Positions 11,901 to 21,182 of a DNA stretch of 64,000 nucleotides are shown here, piece by piece. Within the stretch, counting starts at the first letter, position 1. Every line of letters begins with the position of its first letter. The notes under the pieces were generated by a model. It was not told where the DNA came from. It worked only from the letters and a program-made list of their open reading frames with translations, and searched no databases. The position numbers and the translations under genes are program-made. Source of the DNA: Gracilariopsis chorda (lineage: Eukaryota; Rhodophyta; Florideophyceae; Gracilariales; Gracilariaceae); assembly GCA_003194525.1 (NCBI GenBank), contig NBIV01000016.1, positions 248,001-312,000 on the forward strand, in the 5' to 3' direction.

Positions 11901-14526
11901 TCACTTGCTGCACTCCATCATCTCTCACAGTCGATATAACTTCGACGCCCATCTTTCCAAAGAAACGAAGTGCCTCATCTTCATCTTCAAAACCTAGCGA
12001 TTTGGTTATAGTGGATACAGGAACTTCATCGCGACTAGCCGCGTTTCCATGTGTGAAATTTAGTGACTGTAGAGCCAGTACCCTCATGTGACCAAATCTA
12101 GAGTGCATCAAGCACGCCATCAGATAGGGCGCGGTGCGAACACATGCAAAGAACTTTGCAGAATTGGGAAATTGATCAGATACAGACAGCACCACTTCTA
12201 GGGCAAACCTCACTGGGGCGCTGCGACGTACGTCTTTTGCAAAACCTTTCCACAATTGGACGCATGTCTGAGGATTGGACATCTGGGTGAGGATGTAGTA
12301 AGCCTGCATTTCGGCCTCATTTTGAGATGTTTCTAGGTTGTTTTGTCGCCTAAGGTCGTACGTTTCTCTTAGAGAAATGAGGCACTTGTCGAGCTGCTCA
12401 AGGTTTTGCTTGGATGAGAACAAAGCGGAACTTGTCCCACAAAGCCTGTGCTCAGACATTATGTGAAATCGAACACTCTCTTCATGGATTCTGACACAGC
12501 ACTCGTCTCGAATCCCTTGAAGTGTAAAATCCTGTCGAATGGAACGGGTTCTATCTCTAACAAAGTTATGAATTTCATAGAACTTGGAATGTTTCGAATC
12601 GCATACCTTCTTCAAATGATCCATGGTCCTCGCCAAAACCGGTGGTGGCCGGACTTCTTCCGGTTTCTGTTCTTCACTGATAGCCGCTGAGCGGCGGTAC
12701 TTTTTCACCGCTTTTGTCAGATCTGGCTCTGACCCAGGGCCTTGTTTCAACTCAAACAAAGATACATCCCTTTGAGCAATACGAGATTCGAATTCATCTA
12801 AAGGACACATTTCCTGGCATGTTCCAATTAGTTGCTTTGCATCTTGTATATCCATCTTTCGCCCCTTCCGCCATTGGCTGTCTTTCGATGTTCTTTCGGG
12901 CGTCTTGCTCGACAACATGCTAAACTTCTGGGTCCCTGATTTTTGCACCTCCATTTCGTTGTCCTTCTGTCGATCGTTGACGAACGGCTTTCGGCTTTCT
13001 TCCGGAGTTTCATTCTGGGAAGATGATTGCCTCGGTTTTTGACCGAACCGAATCGCATTGCGAGCCTTCATTTGACGTTTTTTCTCCTCAATCAGAGCAA
13101 TTTCCTTTCGGAGACGTTCAATCTCTTTCAGCCGTTCTTCTTCTGTCCGTGGTGTTTGGGATGAGCTGCCTGCCCTTCCACGATCTTCCTTCCGAGAAGA
13201 AGACGAAGGCTTAGTTTCCTTATCCCGTGTATCGTCCTTCGTCTTCGCAGCAGAATCCGCCTTGGTTTGCTTTTGACGGTACGAAACCACGAGCTTTTCG
13301 TTATTATACAGAGGCAAATTCCGATAGGCCGCCGTTGCAGCATCAACATTTTTGAACGTTATGATCGAAGTGCGCTTAACGGTATCTCGGTAGGGTCGTT
13401 CTTTCAAACTGACTTGAGTTACACCATAATCAGAAATGCTATTGAACAAGTTACGAATATGTTTCTCGGATGCAAGTTCTTCAGGAACAAAAGCAAACAC
13501 CAGTTGCGATGTGGGTTCGGCAAGTTCTCTTCGCTTAGCAGTGTTCTCCTTTTCCCTTAGTCCAAAGGGTTTGAAAATAGATAGGTCCAAGGATGTCTGA
13601 TTGTAAGTTCGACCTTTCTCAATAGCTAAAAGTGCTTCCTGTTCTGAGCCAAACGTGACTACTGCAGTACGTCGGGAGTCGGGATGCTTCGTACCACGCA
13701 AGCTGATGTCCCAAACAGTCACTGGTAACCGAGTGAAGTGTTGGGATAGAGCCTGCTTCGAGAACAGTGAGACTGGAACAGACCTGATGAACACTTGATC
13801 CCCTCGAAACTTGACACGTCCCTGTGATTGACTCCAATCTCTGGCCGGGTTCTTCCCTTCGCCCTCGTGTTCAGAAAGTCGGTCGTGCTCGTACTCCTCT
13901 TGCTCATCTGACTTGAACGGATCTCCAGGCGAAACGAACTGACTGCGTGGCGCCAATTTGTTTCCTTCAGCTGCACTTCCGAACGAATTTCCGGATGACC
14001 TTGCGCTGCTTCCAAAAGGATATTTTGGAGGCTTCGATGAGCCTCCAGAGGAACTTGGTACGGAAGCGTTCAGTGCTCCCCCAAACGGTGATGCCATGCC
14101 ATCGGTATCTCTGACTTCAAGATTCCAAGCCCCAGTGTCTGCCTGAGGCTGAAAGGGTTGAAATGGGAGAACCCCGAAGGAGCTAGTGCCCAAAGACGAA
14201 GGCCCAGGTTGGTTGCTCTGGGCCATATACTGCTCTTGGTTCCGCGCACGCGCTTCGGCGAATGGGTCTTCATGAGCTGGGGCAGAGAAGGGGTCTTTTG
14301 CTTCGAAAGGACCTGAGCGAGACTTTCTTCTATCCCTCCTTCTTCCCTGCACGGGGGCGGCAGAGATTTCGTCTGCAAACGGATCTCCATGCGCTATTTG
14401 GTCCGCTTCCGAGGTGACAGGGTCTCCGCTCCATTCATCTGCTACAGCCCCAATGCCAGAGCCCCAGCGCGGCGAACTGTGCCTCGAAGACTTGCGTTTC
14501 CCCCTATCAGAGTCGCCAAAATCCAT
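8953..14526 (-). CDS. SAC3: SAC3/GANP mRNA-export scaffold (TREX-2), two RRM-like domains
   Basis: This single-exon frame of 1857 residues is the scaffold of the TREX-2 complex, which links transcription to mRNA export at the nuclear pore. The N-terminus (1-235) is disordered with scattered FG dipeptides (SSFGVLPF, SPFGG, YPFGSS, NSFGSA), as in pore-binding GANP/MCM3AP. Two RRM-like folds follow: about 240-315 (VFIRSVPVSLFSK..., TAVVTFGSEQEA) and 340-420 (LVFAFVPEEL..., TSIITFKNVDAA). A charged helix comes next, then the SAC3 domain starting near 568 with GTCQEMCPLDEFESR and running to about 870 (INHFVRD-like region, RFALEVVLS, LALQSLNF). A basic coiled coil at about 1150-1210 may be the centrin (CDC31)-binding helix. 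The C-terminus is basic with KRRRSLPW and a final RKRRR. The length is close to human MCM3AP (about 1980). Partners (SEM1, THP1/PCID2, SUS1/ENY2, centrin) are not in the window. Confidence 0.9.
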   Translation of the reverse strand: MDFGDSDRGKRKSSRHSSPRWGSGIGAVADEWSGDPVTSEADQIAHGDPFADEISAAPVQGRRRDRRKSRSGPFEAKDPFSAPAHEDPFAEARARNQEQYMAQSNQPGPSSLGTSSFGVLPFQPFQPQADTGAWNLEVRDTDGMASPFGGALNASVPSSSGGSSKPPKYPFGSSARSSGNSFGSAAEGNKLAPRSQFVSPGDPFKSDEQEEYEHDRLSEHEGEGKNPARDWSQSQGRVKFRGDQVFIRSVPVSLFSKQALSQHFTRLPVTVWDISLRGTKHPDSRRTAVVTFGSEQEALLAIEKGRTYNQTSLDLSIFKPFGLREKENTAKRRELAEPTSQLVFAFVPEELASEKHIRNLFNSISDYGVTQVSLKERPYRDTVKRTSIITFKNVDAATAAYRNLPLYNNEKLVVSYRQKQTKADSAAKTKDDTRDKETKPSSSSRKEDRGRAGSSSQTPRTEEERLKEIERLRKEIALIEEKKRQMKARNAIRFGQKPRQSSSQNETPEESRKPFVNDRQKDNEMEVQKSGTQKFSMLSSKTPERTSKDSQWRKGRKMDIQDAKQLIGTCQEMCPLDEFESRIAQRDVSLFELKQGPGSEPDLTKAVKKYRRSAAISEEQKPEEVRPPPVLARTMDHLKKVCDSKHSKFYEIHNFVRDRTRSIRQDFTLQGIRDECCVRIHEESVRFHIMSEHRLCGTSSALFSSKQNLEQLDKCLISLRETYDLRRQNNLETSQNEAEMQAYYILTQMSNPQTCVQLWKGFAKDVRRSAPVRFALEVVLSVSDQFPNSAKFFACVRTAPYLMACLMHSRFGHMRVLALQSLNFTHGNAASRDEVPVSTITKSLGFEDEDEALRFFGKMGVEVISTVRDDGVQQVITLPSSEFDPDQLSSWKTVRADKNIEGKAEHLKPSEIISGASSAGFETAFRSCRFRKVPQATFSNDKKSLKTNVKEAPVSKEGAGPFVGKQSTGFQTLRPALLRRLRLPDQAQPLRSNVDALDKTVPAFVGAAHPEMEKESPAQKTLGNRGAAPTILKPQGHTPTLSFKEAVSEKRVESGPKNTSTMIFGNAIATPSSASPSTASTSTFVHKKNVGAPNLPHIVPRDTGIPSLQTKSSILNKSGQTSKPDSLLGKPSDSHSATEEIRSSTQNESRREKSEDDEQKKLREQASKVAEERQRIISIAQKAREVRYKERCERLMLEFKERSEAIGQCMRIASDAIKSLDETRKPSRTETLGHCSHGLESLRRVSILIRAADRFLDEAQRWPWEGQPFPRGPLQALFRFRENGNALWTAIDRHRLKALDRSPEPAEEESDSSNADRRYSTVWSNPKSQLQGFIKAVTDRIPIRALSSGKPVPHSGKEIDGVFNAMKKRGLVRWQGVLLGSDKETSPSSSVGMAWLRSRLEREPGTGSDVINHRNLEKVAYPCMSVLHLSNHLRIPSSSSTIIWAADGSDYDSAFLRDLNAIEQALKHLRAQSEKTSTGPPFLIVVCFNCNGPISTRVRQETQGEENNEWIASLVGHGLVRAVRIVMLSRETVIQHSEDQSFSRFLQESVTSKVNTELRSTSRLSRLDDRLLKVGNQAWMKALHDQLTRSHWNDSDALPSIIRHINHAWQTVAGTIEDEKQNWPTEFSHHREHFANMKTEVSKRMRLPLPPQTDESDLREYLRVLCDMAGITTPKLSDKKGFQAYAEFCHALSSVMLPVVVCLLDELHHEVIPLPGIDHDPQTAMRVSQLNILFASILGQQPKPLSRQDRSGYEGTLGKRRRGHGEDENRSHHTQATDMSGLPRRLSLEDEYPDRQATPKRRRSLPWAIYGRRKLDEVYEAVIAESEAFGQEIDAAIEILRKRRRLIYHSPSAVVSS

Positions 14527-16375
14527 GCTGCAGAACGAATATGATATGTTGCAAGGTCACGACTGCCTGTATTTTGTTTTAGAAACTGCTGTCTCGATGT
14601 ATAAAGAGCTGATAAAGAAGAGGAGAAATGATCCACTGGACACCGCAAGCACGACGGTCAGCTTTTGTTCGTGCTCAAGGTTCAAGGTGATTGAGAAAAG
14701 GTATCAGCATTTTCGGCAGTACGATGAGAAATGCTGTAGTTTGCTCGAATCCGATAGCTCGCCGACGTGAAATTCGAAGCTGAAGCACTATGATGCGGCT
14801 GGATGGAGGCGAATGGAATTACAAGGTCGCTCAAGGAAAGTGGTGGTTGCTACGGGATATATTGTAGTACGGAGTAGCCTACTGCTACCAGGGTCGCTCG
14901 CCGAAATTCATCACAGGGAGAAATACCTTTGGTACATGAAATTGTGGTTAAAACTGAGTGGAACATGCGCATGGTTTTCAGGGGAATTTCAACAGGTTTC
15001 CCTCTGACTTCGGACGATTACTTGTTAATCATCCGGGTGATTCTGCATTGCTTCTCGCCATCAGGTCCTGATGTCAGGTCGTTCGCGTATGCTCTCTTGA
15101 ACCTCGAAAGCCCCTGGGTAGCGAGTGGGATGCTTCTGCTCAATTTATCCTTCGTGCCCAGGCGATAACTCCTACTTGGCTTTCTACGCTTCGCAGTTCG
15201 AAAGGCACTCATGTCGTTGAAGCTCGTCTGTTTAACACAGCTTTCGTGGAGAATAGCTGCTTAGTTCAAAGACACATCCGCTCCTCCGTCCTTGATGTCT
15301 TAAAATTCATGAGGAGGTTCGACGCGGTTGTGTGGTAGGATAATTGTGAAGGGGCAGCATTTAGTAATCTACTCCTCGACTTCCAATAATTTATGGTAAG
15401 CATTAGCCTGCCCGTTAACCCTCTACTATGACAGAGGTATTGGTAAAGTTCCAGAGCCAACGATCAAAAAGGCGTAGGGCTATCTTGCATGGACAACACG
15501 GCGGCATACAGCGTTCTTCTTAAGAGTGAACGAAGTACGAAAATGACTCATTCGTATGCCTTTCTGAAAATTAGCGTCACGCTCAATGCGCCTACCCCTG
15601 GTAGTAGCTACTAGATAAAGAGCTAACCCTTAAACGCTGCTGACAGCAGTTTCACCCTTCTCCGAGCTCTTCTCTTTTTCCCGCTTTCATTTCTTGCAGT
15701 CAATCCTGTATCCGTAACTGGTCTCTCGTTATCAGCACCCTTGGTAGCGCATTTACTGGAGAGTTCTGCATCATGGAGGGACGAACGGAGGTCACGAACA
15801 CCGTGGAAGTTCTGCTTCGGGACAATCTTTGGTGCCCTCTGACAACGTACAGCAATGCGAAGGTCGTTCGCGGCTTTCAATTGGGTGTTGAAGAGCCGGT
15901 AGAGTTTCCAATGACGCGCAACACGGATCATAAGACGTTCAATTCGGCTCGAGCAGCGCTGTAAAACGTGCGTCATTGCGGAGGAGATTGCTGCGTTGGT
16001 TGTTAAACGTCACGAGTAAAGCATGTACGAGGACAAGGTCACCAGAGGTACGTTCCGACAGGTCAGACAAAAAGAATTTTTTAATAATCTATTTGCTGTT
16101 TGGGGTTCGTTTGAAACAAAAGGCGGCTACTTGACACACGGCCACTGGGCTACTGACGGAGCATTTCCTCGTTGCCCGCAGCTTGCATTCCCGTTGGCAA
16201 TTGTACACATCCAGTCAGCATTCCAACCTTCGCCGTCTGTCGTTGGTGCATCCAGCGCTCAAGAACGAGGCGGTCAGCCCATCCCCTTCTTCTCTGTGTG
16301 GAAAGCTCGCCCTTCTGTACCTCTATTATAACTCGTCATAGGTTTTCGAAACTGTACAAAGCTCCTGCTGGTCCC
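14527..16375. other. Gene-free gap upstream of SAC3 and the coiled-coil gene
   Basis: No recognisable gene. The longest frame, 15623-15976 on the minus strand (117 codons, Arg/Lys-rich), has no known domain, and its content resembles chance translation. One CCCTTGGTA motif lies at 15738-15746. The stretch must hold the promoter of SAC3 (-) at its left end and that of the coiled-coil gene (+) at its right end. Confidence 0.5.
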
Positions 16376-17833
16376 ATGCAGACCTTCGCTGCCACAGACG
16401 GACCACTCAGCCCAGTTATCTCATTTTCCAAACGCCCCCGCCACACCGTCCTCTCGCCTCCGCCCACGATGCCTCCGTCTGAAACCAGCCGTATTGCCCA
16501 GGCCGAGTGCGCAAGCACTCAGTTTTCACCCGAGTCAAATCTCTCATCGCTGCAACTCACCCAGCAGGACTCACTTCCTACTACTTGTGAGGATGTCAAG
16601 GACAAAGATCCTCAAGTGCTCTTCGATGACACGTCAGAGGCATTTGATTCTCAGTTCGCCGCAGACGAGTTGGAGGAATCCTTTGACTCACCTAGTGCGC
16701 CGCCTGGTGCGCATGAACAACAAGATTCACCGGAACCTGCTTTAGACCTGACAGGGCAAGTGTCAACGGAGTGTGCATCAGATACCTCTGCTGAAATAGA
16801 ACCTGAAGCTGAACCGGACCTTCCTTCTGTGTCTCTTCCAGATATAGACGGCCAACAAAGTTTTCCCTCTTCAACAGAAACGCCTCAAGAAAGCTTGCAT
16901 TCCCATGAAGAGCCACACTCTTGTATCTCACCCAAAAACTCACCCGCTTCATCATCAGGAGAGCCGTGCCACTTCTCTACCTCTACCTCTCCTTTCGGTC
17001 CGGATCCCAACTGCGCACGGTGTCACACCATATCCGCAGAGAATGATCGCCTGCATCGCCTTGTTGCCCGTTTACGTTTTCGTCTTTACGAAGCGTTGGA
17101 GACCGCGCAGACGCATGGACAGCGCCTCTTGCGTGCTGCTTGTCAGGATAGGATCCGCGAGATTACAAACGAACATGCGCAGCAGACAACCGAAATCCTC
17201 AACAGGCAGAAGGCATGCTTCGAAGAGGAGCTCGAAGCAATGGAAAAAGAATCACATGCAGCTATCAATGATTTACAGGTGCAGGTGCAGCACGAACGTT
17301 TTGAGAAAGAGCATATGAAACGCGTGTTTCAAAGAGAGAGGGATGCGGCTCTTGAAAAGACAAACTCTATCATGCAGGCTGTCCAGCGAAAGATCGCACA
17401 TCTCCATGCCAAGGCCACGAGACTGGAGCGAGAGAAAGCGACTCTTTCTGCTGCTCACAACGAGAAACAAGTTATGGTTGAAGTTCTCGCCTCGGCTGCA
17501 GCAGCCAGGGATGCTGACCGGCAAAAGAGAGAACTGCTCTCCAAAGCTGAGGAAGAAGAACGCAGCCGTAAAAACGCATTGATTGACAGCATGCAGGGAG
17601 AGATTAAGCAGCTGCGGGCCCGGCTAGAAGAAGAAGCGCAAAGAAGCAAGTCTTTGCTGGACAAAATTGAGGCGATGCATCTTGAGCGAGATGATGAAAA
17701 AGAACGACATGCACAGGACATTGTGGACTGCAAGACGCAATCACAGAAGGAAGAAGATCGCCTCGGACGCCTTTTTGCCAGTGTACTTCAGGATTACGCA
17801 AACGTACAATCAGATGTATCCACAAACGACTAA
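16376..17833 (+). CDS. Acidic N-terminus / long coiled-coil protein, function unknown
   Basis: I do not recognise the family. From MQTFAATDGP the protein has 485 residues. The first 210 or so are Ser/Pro/Glu-rich and probably disordered (SPESNLSSLQL, EEPHSCISPKNSP). From about 220 to the end it is an almost uninterrupted coiled coil (starting near ENDRLHRLVARLRFRLYEAL) with Glu/Lys/Arg heptads (EEELEAMEKES, LEREKATLSAAHNEK, EEAQRSKSLLDKIEAM). The open frame reaches back to an ATG at 16172, but those 68 residues look like translated leader, so the internal start is preferred. There are no transmembrane segments or catalytic motifs. A cytoskeletal, centrosomal or tethering role would be typical of such proteins, but this is only an analogy. 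A stem-loop follows the stop codon at 17839-17866. Confidence 0.7.
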   Translation: MQTFAATDGPLSPVISFSKRPRHTVLSPPPTMPPSETSRIAQAECASTQFSPESNLSSLQLTQQDSLPTTCEDVKDKDPQVLFDDTSEAFDSQFAADELEESFDSPSAPPGAHEQQDSPEPALDLTGQVSTECASDTSAEIEPEAEPDLPSVSLPDIDGQQSFPSSTETPQESLHSHEEPHSCISPKNSPASSSGEPCHFSTSTSPFGPDPNCARCHTISAENDRLHRLVARLRFRLYEALETAQTHGQRLLRAACQDRIREITNEHAQQTTEILNRQKACFEEELEAMEKESHAAINDLQVQVQHERFEKEHMKRVFQRERDAALEKTNSIMQAVQRKIAHLHAKATRLEREKATLSAAHNEKQVMVEVLASAAAARDADRQKRELLSKAEEEERSRKNALIDSMQGEIKQLRARLEEEAQRSKSLLDKIEAMHLERDDEKERHAQDIVDCKTQSQKEEDRLGRLFASVLQDYANVQSDVSTND

Positions 17834-18499
17834 TTGGACTCGAGAACGCCTACGTGTTTTCTCGAGGTTTTCATCATGTAAAAGTGATATGCGACATAAT
17901 TCAGGACTGAGCTAAGAAGAAAGCGCAGTTGCTCGACGAAGATAAGTAGTGTAGTATCTAACGAATCCGTCCTTAATGACCAGGTAACTTGTGTATAGAT
18001 CGTTGACTCTTGGAAAGCTTAGTCTTATCGACGAACCCAATGAGAGCTGCCTCCCGGGAACACGACTTCGTAGAATGTAAACGTCATGCCATTCTGTTTT
18101 CGGCCCTTTTGAAGCCCCTTTCCCCTGTCTTGGAGGTGCTGATCGTCCCGCTTATTTAGATTTATCTTGTGTCACAGAGATATCTACAAGCAGGGATTGC
18201 CAGGCTTTTGGATATCGTTCTTCATTCACAACTGAAGGGTTGCTGTTTGTTCTGGAAATCCACTCCTGTCTACTTCAACGGAGCAGATGCAAGATAACCA
18301 TCCCACAATGCGGTCTTCGATGAAATCGTAAGCGAAATTCCAAATGAAAACTTTGTGCGAGTGTGGGTCGATTTCTGAGCAGCAGCTCGCGATCATTGCG
18401 CCATCCCAGATGCAGCAGTGCGAGAACAACCTTTCACTACTAGCTAGACATGGCCTTTCCTGGACTTGATCCTGAATACTACAAGAACCAAGCACCACA
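17834..18499. other. Gene-free gap with a 3' stem-loop
   Basis: No coding region found. It carries a perfect 8-bp inverted repeat just after the coiled-coil stop codon and the promoter region of the decarboxylase gene at its right end. Confidence 0.5.
17839..17866 (+). repeat. 8-bp inverted repeat just downstream of a stop codon
   Basis: CTCGAGAA (17839-17846) pairs exactly with TTCTCGAG (17859-17866), 5 nt after the TAA at 17831-17833. It would form a stem-loop in the proximal 3' UTR. A role in 3'-end processing or stability is possible but not shown. Confidence 0.6.
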
Positions 18500-20143
18500 A
18501 TGAGGGGGCATCCTATTCTGAGCTTTCATGCCTATACTCCGGTGCACCATCATCGGTTAAGCATTCGTCAGAACTGCATTCGAGCATGTGCCCTTAGCAC
18601 AACCAACGAAGCAACGCAGTTTCTCGAATCAGGCAAGCAGACAACCGATACGCCGTTGATCTCAACACTTCATGATGAATCTAGACGAGTTCGAGGTAAC
18701 TTCTTTTGTCCTGGTCATAAGCAAGGAAACAGGATTCATCCCTCATTCCGCAGTTTGTGCGAGCCGGATCCTCTACGGGCAGACCTTCCGGAACTACCAG
18801 CTCTTGACAATCTGTTCAGCCCAGAAGGAGTTATACAGGATGCCCAAAGGATGGCTGCAGATACTTTTACAAGGGATGGGTCTGAAATATGGCAAACCCT
18901 CTTCCTTGTGAACGGGTCGACATGCGGCATAGAAGCTGCTGTACTAGCATGTGCAAGACCCGGAAGGAAACTCATCATTCCTCGTAACGCCCACCAATCA
19001 GCGGTTCACGCTGCTGTGCTCTCAGGCACCATCCCAGTGTGGGTCACACCCCAGTATGATCAAAGAAATGATCTTGTGCACGGAATAACTGCATCAGATA
19101 TACTAGAGGCCTTTAGAAAACATGGAAATCAGATAGACGCCGTGCTTATAGTGTCACCAACGTATCATGGTGTGTGCTCTGATACTGAGACAATAGCGAG
19201 AATAGCCCATGAGTTCGGTGCAAAGCTAATCGTTGATGAGGCACATGGGGCACATTTCACTTTTCACCCAAGCTTACCCCGGTCTGCAACAGACAGCCAG
19301 GCAGATATCGTCGTTCAAAGTACGCACAAGACTTTAACAGCTATGTCCCAGGCCGCAATGATGCATGTTCGGAAAGCATCGGTCGATACCCGCCAACTCC
19401 GTTCTGCACTGCAACTTGTGCAAACCACAAGCCCAAACTATTTACTTCTTGCTTCTCTAGACGGCACTCGTGCCCTAATGGAGGAACGCGGAAAGGCACT
19501 TATGACACAAACAATTGATTTAGCCCGGGACTGTGCTTCGCGAATTGCAAAACTGGAAGGCTTTGAAGTCTTAGGGACCAACGGGGTTGGCATGGAAGCG
19601 GTCAATTCTGAGAATTACCTCGTTTACGGTCTAGACTGCACAAGAATCACTGTCTTGTTACCCAGTGGAATGATAGGGTACGACCTTGACAGCTACCTTA
19701 TAGATCAGTACGGAGTGTATGCAGAACTTCCTGCATTTCGTCATCTAACTTTTGTTCTTTCGCCAGGAACAAGCCAGAAAGATGTTGACGTTTTGGTAAC
19801 ATCACTTTCAAAGTATAAGACCACGGCAGTCGAAATCAACAAACCAAATGGAGCCACTCGGGTGAACTGGGAAGATACCTTCAAAGACGACAATAGTGCA
19901 ATAAGCCCAAGAGATGCTTTCTTTGCGGACTCTATGACCTTGAAAACTGAAGATGCCATTGGTCGTATAAGCGTCGACACTCTTTGTCCCTACCCACCAG
20001 GAATTCCGCTGATAATCGGTGGTGAACGAATCACTCGGAAACACATTGACATTCTTCGAGCAGTTCTTGAAGCAGGCGGTAGTGTATCGGGGGCTGCTGA
20101 TAATGAGTTATCAACCATTCGAGTCGTAGCTGAAGAAGAATAA
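18500..20143 (+). CDS. Orn/Lys/Arg decarboxylase, bacterial fold-type I, probably plastid
   Basis: The 547-residue PLP enzyme belongs to the prokaryotic Orn/Lys/Arg decarboxylase class (fold type I, the SpeA/LdcC/cyanobacterial group), not the eukaryotic alanine-racemase-fold ODC. The major domain shows FCPGHKQGN, DLPELPALDNL, FLVNGSTCGIEAA (cofactor phosphate region), SPTYHGVCSD, LIVDEAHGAHF (Asp to the pyridine nitrogen, His stacking) and the Schiff-base lysine in QSTHKTL (Lys277). The C-terminal domain with PYPPGIPL is also present. The products would be polyamine precursors (agmatine, cadaverine or putrescine); the substrate cannot be told from these motifs. The first 55 or so residues are Ser/His/Arg-rich and lack acidic residues up to about residue 36, compatible with a transit peptide. 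With the bacterial affinity this suggests a plastid enzyme of endosymbiotic origin, an inference. It is a single exon. Confidence 0.88.
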   Translation: MRGHPILSFHAYTPVHHHRLSIRQNCIRACALSTTNEATQFLESGKQTTDTPLISTLHDESRRVRGNFFCPGHKQGNRIHPSFRSLCEPDPLRADLPELPALDNLFSPEGVIQDAQRMAADTFTRDGSEIWQTLFLVNGSTCGIEAAVLACARPGRKLIIPRNAHQSAVHAAVLSGTIPVWVTPQYDQRNDLVHGITASDILEAFRKHGNQIDAVLIVSPTYHGVCSDTETIARIAHEFGAKLIVDEAHGAHFTFHPSLPRSATDSQADIVVQSTHKTLTAMSQAAMMHVRKASVDTRQLRSALQLVQTTSPNYLLLASLDGTRALMEERGKALMTQTIDLARDCASRIAKLEGFEVLGTNGVGMEAVNSENYLVYGLDCTRITVLLPSGMIGYDLDSYLIDQYGVYAELPAFRHLTFVLSPGTSQKDVDVLVTSLSKYKTTAVEINKPNGATRVNWEDTFKDDNSAISPRDAFFADSMTLKTEDAIGRISVDTLCPYPPGIPLIIGGERITRKHIDILRAVLEAGGSVSGAADNELSTIRVVAEEE

Positions 20144-20197
20144 CACTTTTCGAAGCGTAATTTTGTCCAGGGGATTCCTTCTAGCTGTGAGTATTAT

Positions 20198-20695
20198 TCA
20201 TTGCGCATTGGTAGGAACAGGGCGTACGATTGTGCCCAACGCTTTCTGACTTTCGGTTGCCCGTGCTACCGCAATTCCACAGGTCTTTGCAGTCGTCATA
20301 ATGCACCTGCACAAAGCTTCCAGAGAGAGGTGGGAAAGATGGTGATCCTTTTGTTTCAGCACTGCAATCTCGTAAATATGCTTCAACGATACAGAACCTA
20401 CGACCTCATTACCCGGGTTGTTTGCCCCTTTGTCAACTCCTGCGGCTTTCTTCAATAGATATGAGACCGGCGGGGAGCGGATCTTAAAAGAAGCGGATCT
20501 ATCCGTGTAGGCTGTTACTTTGGTGGTGAGAGGCGTGCCATCGACATAGTGAGCGGTCGCCGCGTTAAAATCCTTGCAGAACTGCATAATATTGACACCC
20601 ATCTGTCCTAATCGTGGTCCTACTGGGGGTGCTGGTGCAGCCTTTCCAGCAGGAAGCGTAAACTTCAACACCTGCTTAACTACACGACGTGACAT
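20198..20695 (-). CDS. MRPL11: Mitochondrial-type ribosomal protein uL11 (L11)
   Basis: The protein of 165 residues is a bacterial-type L11: an N-terminal domain with KFTLPAGKAAPAPPVGPRLGQMGVNIMQFCK and a C-terminal rRNA-binding domain with PPVSYLLKKAAGVDKGA and GSVSLKHIYEIA. L11 binds the GTPase-associated centre of the large subunit rRNA. The features KHIYEIA, KDFNAAT and a C-terminal extension after the usual 140 residues match the mitochondrial form better than the plastid form. Red algal plastid L11 is usually plastid-encoded. No long presequence is visible; MSRRVVKQVLKF would be a minimal basic start. It is convergent with the decarboxylase (54 bp between stop codons). Confidence 0.9.
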   Translation of the reverse strand: MSRRVVKQVLKFTLPAGKAAPAPPVGPRLGQMGVNIMQFCKDFNAATAHYVDGTPLTTKVTAYTDRSASFKIRSPPVSYLLKKAAGVDKGANNPGNEVVGSVSLKHIYEIAVLKQKDHHLSHLSLEALCRCIMTTAKTCGIAVARATESQKALGTIVRPVPTNAQ

Positions 20696-21182
20696 AGGGT
20701 AGATTTACGCTTGATGACTAGCGGACAATGTCCTGATCGCGAAGAGGACAAACAAATGACCGATGATCCTGCGCCAAATCAGGCAGAACGGGTGCTCTGG
20801 GCAACCATCCATGTCATGCCTTCGTACATGTACAAAACCAAACAGCTCCGGGCTTCTCGCTACACGTATTTACACGTAGATGAACGAGCACTGTTGTATG
20901 GGAAGCGAAGTGCACTATCAAATAATAGCATGTGCATGAACTCATACGATGAAGGCACCTTTCGTCAGTACTTACATGCGCACTTTCACCTTCTGTCTGC
21001 ATGCCCTTCGTAACATATATGTATGGATGACGAAAGCGCCGGAACCTTGCGGATGGTGAAACATATTCTTTCCTGCCAAGAAACCATGAAGTCCGAAGTG
21101 TTACTCCCTCAAGACTTGGACTGCTCACCGACATCAGATCCAATGGGAAAAGCGCAGAGCGCAATTTGAGAAGAAACTTATG
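20696..21182. other. Gap between uL11m start and SurE stop
   Basis: Short ORFs only (about 100 codons), none recognisable. It should contain the uL11m promoter at its left end and the SurE 3' UTR. Confidence 0.45.

Noticed and set aside
15623..15976. 117-codon minus-strand frame upstream of SAC3
   Set aside because: No recognised domain and amino-acid content like random translation; left as part of the gap.
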